A DNA stretch of 64,000 nt from Zanthoxylum bungeanum (taxonomy: Eukaryota > Streptophyta > Magnoliopsida > Sapindales > Rutaceae): NCBI GenBank assembly GCA_019454045.1, contig SKCR01038135.1, forward strand, positions 1-64,000, given 5' to 3'. This document shows positions 23,138-33,446 of this stretch, in pieces. The notes beneath the pieces were generated by a model. That model worked only from the letters and a program-made list of their open reading frames with translations. It made no database searches and was not told the DNA's origin. Both the position numbers and the translations under genes were made by a program. Position 1 is the first letter of the stretch; each line of letters opens with the position of its first letter.

Positions 23138-24952
23138 CATAATCACCATGAATAAAGCATTTACGGAGAACCTGAACGATCTGTTTACAAAGACCTTAAT
23201 AGCTAAAGTTTTTGAAGCTTCTAGGGCAATATTTCATCCCACTGTAAGTTGAGTTTTTATGTAATTTTGGGGCTGTTAGAGTTATGTTTTTCATAGAAAA
23301 TATTTGAGGTGCAGAGGATTGATTGGGGATATTTTAAGGCTGATTTGGTTGCATAAAATCTCTCCTAAAAGTTCTCAAAATTGTGCGAACAACAGCTTAT
23401 CAAAGCTGTCCAATTTTCACCAAAGTAATGACAGTTTCGGGCATATTTTCGGGATTATTTCAGTGAAATAAAATTTTCCAGACCTGTTGTAAAATTTTCA
23501 GATCTTTTAGGACTGTTTCAGGACTAAAAGGGCTATTTTCGACTCGCAAAAACTGTTGAAAACTGCTGGAAATTACGAACTGCATGGGCTGTCCTAAATT
23601 CTAGCAAGTGCCACAAATTACAAGCTGACTTGCTGTTGTTCAGTTTCGGAGGTGAGGAACAAAATAACATAAGAAGATTTGAAGTCTGATCCCGGGACAT
23701 AAGTGAGTTTTTAGTGCACAAAGAGCTTTCCCGTGAATAGTTCGTGCGGAAAGCCCGACATTAATGTACCATAAGAGCTTGTCTCAAACTATATTTTTAT
23801 CTAAAATTCTTAATTTACCATTTATTGATAGAAAAATCTTTCAGTGTCCAATTTTTATTAAAAAAAAAATGGATTGCTCAAAAATGATAATTTACCTTGA
23901 AAAAATGGAATTTTGTTCGAAAATTTAGAATTGTTAAATAAACATAATGAGTAAAGGGCCGATAATAAAAATTTCGGAGATCGGGAACAAGTTTCATTTT
24001 TGTACAATATTTAGCATAAAACTGACTAAAATCTTATGTCCATGCAAACTAGTTTTGAATTGTTTGTAATTGTTATGTTTCATCTTTTTTTTTTTGGATA
24101 AAGATTGTGTTGTGTTTCATTTTATTATGAAACAACCATTAAAATCAATTTTACTTCTAAACTTAATCTAATTTTTATCTTCGTTGTTGGAGAAAGACTG
24201 ATGGAAATGCCATAAGTTAATAAAACAATATTTTAATACTTACCAATCCTCTTATGAAAAAAGAGGAAAAATGGAATACTATAAATAATGATATTGGATA
24301 TCTAATATCATTGTTTATTATTGCAGTGGGATTTTTATATACCAAGCGTCGTATCTGGATTAGTTGATAGGAGATCCCATCAACTCGACTCGGTATTAGA
24401 TTGGCTGGATCTAGATCTGGCTACGAATCTTTAGTCTGATGTGCTATGTGAAACCAGCCATAAGATGATATGAGTTCGGAGCTTGAAGTCTATACGTTCA
24501 CAAGTGTATCTAATGGTCTGACCTATATAAACCTGTATTGTAACTTTGATTTCTAACTGGATCCCAAGGAGTTGGTGTATATGGATCATAGACTGCTCAA
24601 TAACAATACACTGTATTGTGAATAGTGGCGTGTGGGACTAGATTGCACTAGTGAATAAAAGAGGACCAGGTTTGGGTCTGTGTGTTTGAAGGTATCGCTA
24701 CTACGGGAACTACTTATGGGCTTTTTGTGCAATACTCAAATAAGGTCTGTGATGGCGGATGAATATTTATGGTAATGGAAATCGTGTTTCTTGTGATTCA
24801 TAAAAGCCAAAAATAGGGTTTCTTGCCTAAGAACAAAGAGATTGTTCTTGTACAGATAAAAGATGGTTGGTTGCAGAGGTCGCTTAGGGTTTGTTGAATG
24901 TTGCCAATCGATCAAATCTAGTGATGGTTGATAGGTCTTGTGAAAAAATTGT
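23138..24952. other. Non-coding, no gene seen
   Basis: This AT-rich stretch has no sustained open frame and no named repeat, apart from a LINE-type tail (T-run plus GGATAAA at 24086-24105) and a 24-base near-perfect palindrome at 24288-24311 centred on GGATAT. Confidence 0.5.
24288..24311. repeat. Near-perfect palindrome
   Basis: The sequence starts ATGATATTGG and ends TCTAATATCAT, and it is self-complementary apart from one mismatched pair near the centre. It could be a chance AT-rich cruciform or a transposon footprint. Confidence 0.5.
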
Positions 24953-25577
24953 TTAGGGTCTGTTTGGTTTAACGGAGGGGAGGGGAGGGGAGGGGAGGGA
25001 TTTTAATGGAGAGGGGAGGTGAGTGATGTTAATTAAATATATGTTTGGTTCAAAGGAGGGGCGGGGAGGGGAGGGAAGGGGATGGGAGAGTTTTAAATTA
25101 GATATATATTTGGTTCAAGAAATGAGTGGAGAGATTTTAAAACTAATTTACTATTTTATCATTGTAGCATTTTATAAATAAATTTAAAACAATATATGCT
25201 TATATTATTTTTGAATTAACAAATAATAAATTTAAAATTAAAAGCTCGACATAATATGTATTACTAAAAATAAAATTAAAACAAATAAAATAGAAGAGAA
25301 TAAAAAGAATTGAATGGTGAAGCAAATATAGAGAGATTTATAGTTAGGACAATTTTGGATTTTAATGTATAAGTATAGATAATTTAGTCAATGTATTTAA
25401 ATTTTTAATGTTCATTTTCTCTCCCCTCAAAAACCCCCCCACTTTTGGAGGGGAGCTAAAATTGACTTAGGAGGGATTTTGCTCCCCTCCCCTCCCCTCC
25501 AAAAAAATTGAACCAAACAAACATAATTCAAAATAATCCCTCCCCTCCCCTCCAAAACCCTCCAACCAAAACACACT
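24953..25577. mobile_element. MITE-like element with G-rich/C-rich inverted ends
   Basis: The left end reads GGGTCTGTTTGGTTTAACGG followed by repeated GGGGA. The right end is its imperfect reverse complement: repeated TCCCC, then CCAACCAAAACACAC. A second nested pair lies at about 25043-25082 and 25480-25525, both with TTTGGTTCAA next to G- or C-runs. The interior is AT-rich with no coding. This fits a non-autonomous DNA transposon of the type with (T)GTTTGGTT ends. The superfamily is unclear because no clean target duplication is visible. Confidence 0.55.
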
Positions 25578-25989
25578 TTGAATAACAATCTTCTTTTATA
25601 GGTTTTGAGAAAAAGCCTTATTTGATTAGGTTAGAAAATCTTACCCCTAAAAGAAAGCACAAATCTTTAATTTTCGGAAAAAATTGTAAACCCCGCTATC
25701 AAGCCATCCGATTCGTGCTTAAATATAGTAAGTAAAATTTTCGACTGTCTCATGCTTTTACAAGAAATACACCCCTACTTGAACTTAGGACCTGACTCTC
25801 TTACCTTATAGCACAAATTTTTAAGTAAGAGATCACGATACTTTCCTTATTTTATAAGAGAATATCACTTTTGGATGAGATTACAATTTCTTACCCCTTC
25901 AAACAACCTTTTGTGAAATTAATCTCGTGTCTGGGCTGAATTAGATTTTTTTAGTGTATTCTAAAAGGTTTCCAATATCTTACATTAAC

Positions 25990-26252
25990 AGGATCGGTCC
26001 TGAATTTTTGGGTGCCCGGTGCGAAAGCTCAAAATGTGCCCTTTTTCATTACGAAAACATATGTTAAAAAAATAATAATATTTAACGAGGGTTGGAACCC
26101 AAGCGAAGCTGGGGGCTAGGCCCTCACGCCCAAATTATATTACTTGATAAAATATATAAAGGGGGACATAATACCTAAACCCCGACAATTTAGTGCCCCT
26201 TAATTTTTGGGCCCTGTACAGTCGCCCTTGTGGCTCCTGCCAAAGGCCGTGT
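25990..26252. mobile_element. Small hAT-type remnant with GCC-rich ends
   Basis: The left end reads GGATCGGTCCTGAATTTTTG then GGTGCCCGGTGCG. The right end reads TTTTTGGGCCCTGTACAG then TCGCCC and GGCTCCTGCC. This pairing (CCGGCCCTG-like start, GGGCCCTGTACAGT near the end) is the pattern of plant hAT elements of the DUF4371/TTF type. The interior has no coding. The termini are decayed, so the borders are approximate. Confidence 0.4.
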
Positions 26253-26692
26253 AAGTTACATAATATTATGATCCTGCACGAAATGATTTATATGCCTATG
26301 TTTGGCCATAATTTATTGGGAATGTTTTTGATTTTCTAGGATTGTTGGTTCTCCACTAGCTCATTCAACAAAACATTCCCTCAAGGGCCAATATTATGAG
26401 ACTTTTTTGGTGGCTAGTTGCATACATTTTTATTTTTTAGATAATTTCTATAATATAATGATTATATCATGTCACAAATGTAACAATCTAATAATATTTT
26501 GACAAGAATGTAAAAATATATAAAAAAACTACCACATAAATAATATTTATATTTAATATGTCATATATTTATTACTGCCAATATTACGTTACTCACATAT
26601 TTGATGTATCAATAATTACTCTTTTTGATATCTAACGAGTGGTTTGCGGATAATTTAAAAAAAAACACTTACAAAACACAGCAGTCGAACTT

Positions 26693-26698
26693 TTTATT
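26693..26698 (-). promoter_or_regulatory. Poly(A) signal candidate for PEX11B-like gene
   Basis: AATAAA on the minus strand lies about 94 bases after the stop codon of the PEX11B-like gene, a normal 3' UTR distance in plants. Confidence 0.5.
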
Positions 26699-26791
26699 AC
26701 TTAAGCTGAAGATTACATCAAAAAGTAACTGAGCATCTCTTTTTTCTTTTTTACTTTGGAAACTCATTTGGCTTCTCTCACATAGTTTTGT

Positions 26792-27478
26792 TTATGATGG
26801 CCAATTCCTGTACCAACCAGCCCATGCAGAAACCAACCCACTGATACCTAAAGTAATTGCATGATTACAAAACGGATTGGGTTCAATTTCTGCCAGTGCA
26901 ATAATCAAATCTGCAACATTAGCAGCTACTGCCATGAGCCTCATCACTCTATCAACTTTTATCTTCCTTAAACTCTCCTCCACATCCTTAGATTTTTCTT
27001 CAGAAGAAGAAGCAATAAGCTTCCTCTCTTTCACTAACCCTTCTTTCATCAAAATAAAATCAGCTATAATGAAAAAAACATATCCAAAAGACTCACCAAA
27101 GGCCGATATGAAGCTAACCCTTTTCGCAAACTTAGCATCCACAGTTCCAATTCTTGATAACCAAAGTAAGTGATCAAAAGACCAATAAACCATCTCCCCA
27201 GCATTAGCAAGAACGGCAAGGAACCTGAGAGTTGGGATGGCGCCAGGGTTTCGTCTTAAGAGATTGAAGCCGGTGAGAAACCTGCCGGTTCTGAAGGCTT
27301 TTCGACTGAGGCCTGAGGAAACTTCCCAGTGCTTGAATCTTTGAGCTGTTTCTGGCTTTGTGGCTTCGATGTGCCAGTGAACGAGCTTTGAGACGTATTG
27401 AAATGTTTTGACAAGCTTGTCAATGCCATCTCGCTTTGCTAAGAAGATGACCAGCTTGTCCACCGTGTCAGTACTCAT
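26792..27478 (-). CDS. PEX11B: Peroxisomal membrane protein 11, PEX11B-like
   Basis: This intact 228-residue, single-exon frame is the only convincing host gene. PEX11 proteins sit in the peroxisome membrane and drive elongation and proliferation of the organelle before fission. The N-terminus (TVDKLVIFLAKRDGIDKLVK, residues 5-24) forms the amphipathic region typical of PEX11, followed by SGLSRKAFRTGRFL (55-68). Hydrophobic segments lie at about 85-108, 121-144, 178-197 and 207-223. The C-terminus, SAWAGWYRNWPS, is a hallmark of the plant PEX11B type. The length is close to that of Arabidopsis PEX11B as I remember it. A charged linker (EEKSKDVEESLRKIK, 160-174) separates the halves. The first Met is used; no upstream in-frame extension is evident. 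Both flanks are AT-rich non-coding DNA. The frame has no defects, so it is probably functional. PEX11C-E are excluded by the motif pattern. Confidence 0.95.
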   Translation of the reverse strand: MSTDTVDKLVIFLAKRDGIDKLVKTFQYVSKLVHWHIEATKPETAQRFKHWEVSSGLSRKAFRTGRFLTGFNLLRRNPGAIPTLRFLAVLANAGEMVYWSFDHLLWLSRIGTVDAKFAKRVSFISAFGESFGYVFFIIADFILMKEGLVKERKLIASSSEEKSKDVEESLRKIKVDRVMRLMAVAANVADLIIALAEIEPNPFCNHAITLGISGLVSAWAGWYRNWPS

Positions 27479-27665
27479 GGTTCAAGGTTAAAGGTTTTTG
27501 GTTGTTGGGGGAATGAATTAAGTTTTGGATGTGAAGAAATTATCAGCTTAATTTGTTGAAAAGAATTTGATGGAGAGCCACAAAAAAGTTGGATTTTGGA
27601 TAATACTACATGGGATATATGCTTGTGGTTGGTTCTTGGTTGGCTGCTTACAGCCAGCAGTTTGT

Positions 27666-27677
27666 GTTATATATGTG
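27666..27677 (-). promoter_or_regulatory. TATA-box candidate for PEX11B-like gene
   Basis: CATATATAAC on the minus strand lies about 190 bases upstream of the start codon, which would give a leader of roughly 160 bases. An ACGT core (ATACACGTAAT on the minus strand, near 27742-27752) lies further upstream and could bind bZIP factors. Both are predictions from sequence alone. Confidence 0.3.
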
Positions 27678-27678
27678 G

Positions 27679-28005
27679 AGACCATATGCCTTGTCTTGTG
27701 TGCATAAAGAGGACTTCATGACTACCACCAAATAGAGCATTACGTGTATATTTAAATTTTTTTATTTTTTTTTTATCAATCTTTTTATTTTTTTTTTTCC
27801 GGATCAGGAAACCATTATCAAATATCGACTTTTCCATCGGTATTTTACCTCTAACAGTACATAGATATCAACCGTTGTTAGAGTGCGCAGCGGAAGACAT
27901 GAATTTTTTGAAAATAGATCTTCAAAATTTCCACTTCAGGTTGGGTCGATTGAAGTTCAGGACTTTGATTGACTGAAGTCCCATTTGGTTAACCGAGGTT
28001 TCAAC
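27679..28005. other. Upstream region of PEX11B-like gene, no gene seen
   Basis: This is AT-rich upstream DNA with T-runs at about 27760-27800. No coding or named repeat is seen. Confidence 0.4.
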
Positions 28006-28486
28006 AAAAGGTGTTTAAATTTTTGGGTCAATTGCCGATTCGATTTGTCCGATCCATTTATATTTGAAAAAAAATTAATTTATTTGTCGGGTTGATCCGT
28101 CCAGATTCGCAAATATTGGGTTGGATTACCGGTTTAATTTTCAAATCAAAGCTATATTTCTTACCGTAAAATTTTTACTATTTTTCTAAAATTTTTACTA
28201 TTTTTTAAAGTTTTTATTATTTTTTCAATTGTTTACTACTTTTATTATCTTAAAACTTTATATGTATGACATATATATGGGACATGAAATAGATAGTATT
28301 TATATATCAAAATAATTAATATATAAAGAAAAAATTTCTTTTTTTGATGACCCGATCAACTCAACCTGCTCGGGTTAAATAATATAAATTTCGGATTTGA
28401 TTTGACTATCCTCTTAATCCGACGTACTCGGATTTAATAATTTCGACCTGATCCAAACCCAACCCAACCCGTGAACACCTCTAATT
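28006..28486. mobile_element. Degenerate copy of the AGGTGTTCA-ended MITE
   Basis: The right end reads AACCCAACCCGTGAACACCTCTA, which in reverse resembles the TAGGGGTGTTCACGGGT end of the intact copy at 34710-35691 (the right-hand match is written here in two pieces: AACCCAACCCG and TGAACACCTCTA). The left end (AAGGTGTTTAAATTTTTGGGTC) is weaker. The interior has the same AT-rich runs of TTTTTACTATTTTT as the intact copy. No duplication is visible. Confidence 0.45.
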
Positions 28487-28728
28487 TCAAAGGAATACAT
28501 TCCGAGTATCCATATTGAGTTTGGTCAATTGAACTTTTGCAGATTTATGGCATCTTATCCCATTTGCATCCTAATTCAAAACCTCATCAATTTGGGAACA
28601 TTTCCCATGGTATTCCCAATAGGCTCTTATGGCTACAACGACCATCAACTAACAAGATAATATAATTTAACCCAAAGATTTTATGTCAACAATTGAACAT
28701 AATCTGTTATATATATAACTTATGCTTA

Positions 28729-28905
28729 GTCCCCAAGGGGTGTGGTTTGGTGGTGTAGGGTTCAGGATCTCATCTTGAGGTCCCGGATTCAAATCCAATG
28801 AGTACACTTCTTGTAAGAGCCTGGGACAGCCAGAGATTTTACGTGCATCGCGGCCCAAAATGGGTGATTTGGTAGTGGAGTTTCCAATGTTTCCAAAAAA
28901 AAAAA
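28729..28905 (+). repeat. SINE unit 1, tRNA-derived, poly(A) tail
   Basis: An A-box-like stretch (TTTGGTGGTGTAGGG, about 28746-28760) and a B box (GGATTCAAATCC, 28785-28796) give a pol III promoter. The body TTGTAAGAGCCTGGGACAGC and the A-run at 28895-28905 match the SINE at 29447-29638. Pol III promoters of this type come from tRNA genes. There is no coding. Confidence 0.75.
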
Positions 28906-28915
28906 TTTATTTTAG

Positions 28916-29119
28916 CCCCCATGGGCCATAGTGGGGTGGTGTGGGTCGTGCTTTTGGTTCTCCGGGACCAAGGTTCGACTTCCCACTAATGCTACACCCT
29001 TGACTTATCTTGGTTCATGCATTTGGGGCTACGTATTAGGCCTCCGGTTTTCGCATCTGGGTTGGGTCCGAAGGAACCGGCCCAGGTGATTTCCGGGTCA
29101 TATGCACACACACACACAC
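28916..29119 (+). repeat. SINE unit 2, tRNA-derived, CA-repeat tail
   Basis: It starts CCCCATGGGCCATAGTGGGG, shows an A-box-like TGGTGTGGGTC and a B box GGTTCGACTTCC (28972-28983), and ends in a CA-repeat at 29105-29119. The body differs from unit 1, so it belongs to another SINE family with a similar head. Confidence 0.6.
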
Positions 29120-29130
29120 ACTTATGCTTA

Positions 29131-29438
29131 ACTTGGATTCCATGACACCAATTGAAGAGTTCCCATAAATGAATGTCTCAAGAATAATTCTAAGCTATCC
29201 AAAGGAGATAAATGGCTAGCATGGTAGCTTAGGTTACCATATTAACCATGTATAAATTAACACAAACTATGCATTTAGAAGCCTAATTATATGAGATCCA
29301 CTAAACATGTATCCTCATCCAAAAAAAAAAAAAAAAAACACGCCATTTACTATTTAATTGAATCTAACATTTAGATCATTAAGTCATGAAAAATTCATCC
29401 AATAGAAGGATACACCCAATTTTGTTTTTTTTAAAAAA
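29131..29438. other. Spacer, no gene seen
   Basis: AT-rich spacer with a long A-run at 29321-29338 after CATCC, possibly another retroposon tail. No coding. Confidence 0.4.
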
Positions 29439-29446
29439 TGATTTAC

Positions 29447-29638
29447 TTTTTTTTTTTGGTCTCTAAAGAGAGTTGCTTGGTGGAGTAGGGCTCAGGATCT
29501 CACATTGAGGTCTTGGATTCGAATCCAGGTAGTGTTTTTCTTGTAAGAGCCCGGGACAGCCGTGGATTTTACTTACTTCGCTTAAGTCCGAAATGAGTGG
29601 TTTGGCTGTAAAATTTCCAATGATTTCAAAAAAAATTT
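29447..29638 (+). repeat. SINE unit 3, tRNA-derived, TSD TGATTTAC
   Basis: This is the second copy of the unit 1 family: A-box-like TTGCTTGGTGGAGTAGGG (29473-29490), B box GGATTCGAATCC (29515-29526), TTGTAAGAGCCCGGGACAGC, then an A-run. TGATTTAC lies on both sides (29439-29446 and 29639-29646), which defines the insertion. A T-run separates the left duplication from the SINE head. Confidence 0.75.
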
Positions 29639-29809
29639 TGATTTACAATGAATCATATTCATCTATTTAAATCAATTTTAAAGAGAGCAATGAAAACTTA
29701 TCAAGTAAGCTTCCAAAAGTTAAAAAATGATTTTTCTTCTCTCTCTTTTTCACCATGGCCGAACCTAGCTTTTCTTGAATATGTGTGTTTTGTGTTTTTG
29801 GTTGATGAG

Positions 29810-30210
29810 TGTAACATCCTAGATTTTCGGGACTGTTCTAGAAGATTCCCAGACTGACGATATAGTCTTGGAATAGAATGATAATGAAGAATAAGTGTTT
29901 AAATGATGGAATATGGATCAAAATAATGTGAAATGAATATTCGTCGCGTTGAAAACGCGTGGGACCAAGAATCAGTTACTCGATTTTTACCATATGCGTA
30001 AAGTTTACAGTTTTGGGCACGAAATTAGTAAATGATCTCCGATTGAGTTGATTCTTGAACCATCTGACTAATTCTTTCGAGACGAATAACTTTCACGTTG
30101 ACCTTTTTCGAAAATCACATCAGAAGGGCTTCAAAATGGATGATTTCCAAAATTACCCTTAAGGGGGCATTTTGGTAATTTATAGGTAATGATATTTTGT
30201 ATTATTATTA

Positions 30211-30244
<34 letters not shown>

Positions 30245-33200
30245 GATTTTAAGAGAAACAAAAAAGGGAACTATGCATTAGAAGAAGAGAAACATGGGGT
30301 ATTTGGCGTTAGGAGAGAGAAAGAAAGAACGGAGTCGTAGACGGCCATCCGGTGGCCGGCAACGGCGCACGACGGCGCCATAGTGATCGTCCGGCCACGA
30401 CGCATCTCGTGGTGGCCGGTGATCGTGCAGACGGCGGCAAATGGCGGCATAGAGAGAGAGAATAGACCGCGGTAATGGGTTTGACAGATTTGGCTCGTCG
30501 GTCCGTTTCACTGCCCGAGCCACCTACTAAATCGAAGCCCTCGACGATTACTACGAGATGGTGGTGATGGTTTTCCCGATCTGTATTCTGTTACACGTAA
30601 AATGAGGAGAGAAGCGTCGGATAAATAGTCACCCACGATGAACAGTAGCTCCGATCGGAATTCCGACGATACCAGCGCGTTCGTATATTAAAGTGTATCG
30701 ATTTATATTCGGAAGCTTCAGTAGTTCCGTAGTTTAGCGAATTGGTATGAAATGAATTGGGTGTGTTATTATTGTTTTGACATATCGGACCAAGATTACG
30801 AGCGTTCGCCTAGCCAGGTAAATAGTCCATGCGATGATTGCTTGTAACGTGTTATGGTTGAATTTAAATAATAATGAATCTTTATTGATATATGTGTAAA
30901 CATAAAACAGGAAGTGTGTGTGTGTGTGTATATATATATATACATATATATAAGTAGGAAGACATCAAGAAGCCTTAGATGGAAGGTATAAAAATGAGAA
31001 AGTATTAGCGTATGCATGAAACGTGAGTAAATATTTATGAATATAATATAATGAGACTTGGGTTTGGGGGTTGTAGAAACTACACCCTAGGGAATGAGAT
31101 TAAAGTTTAAAGAATGACAAAATGTAAGAAAACAAAATATATATGTTATGATGCATATAGAAGGATACAAAACAAGAACACAAGTACATACACAGATAAG
31201 CATAAGCGTATAAAACATAAGGTAAGTTGCATGAAGTAATAAGTAAGCTTGTATGTAGTAAGTGTGTGTGTGTGTGTGTGTATTGGTTTTGAGAATGAAT
31301 TCAGTATGCCAATGGGGATTGATATAATCTTGTTAGCATGTATGCAATGAGTTTAAGCATGATAGTATAAGAAATGCATATGCATACCTATATGTTATGG
31401 TTTTCAAAAGTTAAGTTAAGCGAAGAATGTTTTCAAGTTTCAAAGTATTACAATTAATTTTTCAAATATTTTGGGCAGAGATTTTCCTTACAGTCTGAGA
31501 TTAGATTTAAATTTTTAAAAGTCTATCAACAGTTTTCTTTACATGAGTTTCGGGGCATAAGGTAAAACCTCACCCCAGTATGTAACTTAAGATACAGTTG
31601 GAATTGATGGATACAGAGAAAATGTGCACATGTAGGGCCAGTATGGTGGCTTAGGATCGTGTACCTGGTCCCCAGTGGTGGCTGCATTGCCAGTTGAGCT
31701 GTTGTCCTCGGTGTAGAGCTCTACGTTGCCAGTTGAGCTGTTATCCTGGACGTAGGGCACCACCGCCTCGTAGATGCTGCAGTTGAGCTGTTGTCTTGGG
31801 CATCGAGTACCACCAGTTTTTCATAGATGCCGCAGTTGAGCTGTTGTCCTGGGCATCGACTATCATCAGTTCTCAGTTTTCATATTTTCAGTAAACAGTT
31901 TTCAGAAAATAGATTTTAGAAATAGTTTCCAGAACCAGTAGTTTTATAGGAGATCCAGAATTTTAAAACAGAAATCAATTTTCAATAAAGTTTTCAGCAA
32001 TGAGTTTTTAGAGAGAAACTTTTAGAAAAAGGGTTCTTCAAAAAAAAAGGTTTTCAGAAAGTAATTTCTAAAAGCTTACCATGTTAAAGTAGTGTACAGT
32101 TACAAGTCATGTATATGACATATATATATATATTCTAGTATTCATTTGAAAATGCATATAGTTGATATTATACATGAAAATATTAGTACATTTATATGTA
32201 AGCTTTTCTGAAAAGGTTTAAAAGTAATCGTTATGAAAGCATGGCATGTTGAGTAAAGTATAATTCACAAGGTAAGCATATAGATCATACATCCTAGAAT
32301 TTATTTTGAGATGCATATAGTGAATATTAATGCATGATGGCAAGATTACATTTAATTATATTTATGATTAACGAATGTATGAGATATATATATACTTACA
32401 TAGAGGAAACCCTTTCTATAAATACTAGTATATGTTAAGTGTGATTATATTTATTTACGTATTCATGATTGATGTTGGTGTGATAAATATTTGAAATAAA
32501 GAATAGTTAATAATTCCGATTTGATGATATTTCAAAGAAATAAAAGAAAGAAAGCTGTAATAGACGCTTAAGCTGAACTAGCATAGAGTGTAAAGAGACA
32601 ATATGAGATATCAGAGTAGCGCAGTGAAGCATGGTTGGATTTTGGCAATGATATAGAAGCTTGATGTTTGTTAATGTAAGTGATAAACAGAATTTAAAGT
32701 ATGTGACTAATCAGATAAAAGATTCAGTATCAAACAATATGTTTGTAAATAAAAATAGCAAAGAGAAGCTAAAGTATGTTTGCGAACAGATAAAAGACCG
32801 GTAATACAGTTTGTACTTTGCTAAATAGTTAGAAAGACTAGTAGTAAGTAACATGGAAATAAAATTGATAAGAGTTATATGGTTAATTCAAACTCTGAAA
32901 ATGCCTTAATGGTTTTATAAACAACTCAAATTGATACAGAAACATAACTTAGACTTTGTATGTGTTTGTACGCTCAAGATATGAGCATGATTACTTACTG
33001 AGTCATTATGACTCACACAATATCAGTTTGTTAGTTTTGCAGGTCAGTAACAGCCATACTGAGCCGCCATGATTTTGCTGAAGACTTTAAAGACAGTGGA
33101 TCGCCCCAATTACAGTCAAGGAAGTCAAGAGAGTCCTCACGGCCCTTGTATTTGTATTTACATTTGTATCTCTTATGTAAAACTTAGGTAATAGTGTAGT

Positions 33201-33446
33201 TTTATTTTGAGTTATGGCCGGAGGTCAAATGATTTACTTTTGTTCATTGAGTTCAGGCCTGAGGCCTAGTGAGTTTGCATATTTGTTGAGTTTGTTTGAG
33301 TAGGTTGTCTCATGGTGCTGGCTATAAGCCAGGTTGCATGATGTTAAAAATAGATCATGTCGAAATTTCGTCAGAATTAGAGGCTTATGGAGGTAGGGTT
33401 AGCCTGTCTCCTGCCGGTAGCATCCTGGCCTAGGCGAGATGTTACA
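29810..33446 (+). repeat. LTR A, 3.64 kb
   Basis: It runs from TGTAACATCCT to GAGATGTTACA. It contains an ATT repeat (30200-30245), a GC-rich block (30330-30530), GT/AT microsatellites (30917-30950 and 31262-31282) and four CAGTTGAGCTGTT boxes (31691, 31730, 31780, 31833). Compared with B and C it lacks about 62 bases after 30690 and about 20 bases near 33133. Confidence 0.9.
30278..30523 (-). other. GC-rich block in LTR A with minus-strand open frame
   Basis: The frame is Arg/Pro-rich and recurs in LTR B (about 34430-34773) and LTR C (43834-44088), but with shifts between copies. The repetition follows from LTR duplication, so coding is not supported. The block may be the transcribed GC-rich R/U5 part of the LTR. 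Confidence 0.35.

Larger units (their letters stand above)
28718..29130 (+). mobile_element. Composite SINE block flanked by an 11-bp duplication
   Basis: ACTTATGCTTA occurs at 28718-28728 and again at 29120-29130. Between them lie two head-to-tail tRNA-derived SINE units of different type. This suggests that one insertion event carried both, or that one SINE was inserted inside the other at its edge. Confidence 0.6.

Noticed and set aside
28743..28796. Possible tRNA gene with A and B boxes
   Set aside because: The boxes fit, but no cloverleaf can be completed, and the unit recurs with an A-tail and target duplication, so it is a SINE.
30796..31017. Frames rich in Tyr/Ile/His/Thr in the three giant LTRs
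   Set aside because: They translate GT/AT microsatellites; not coding.
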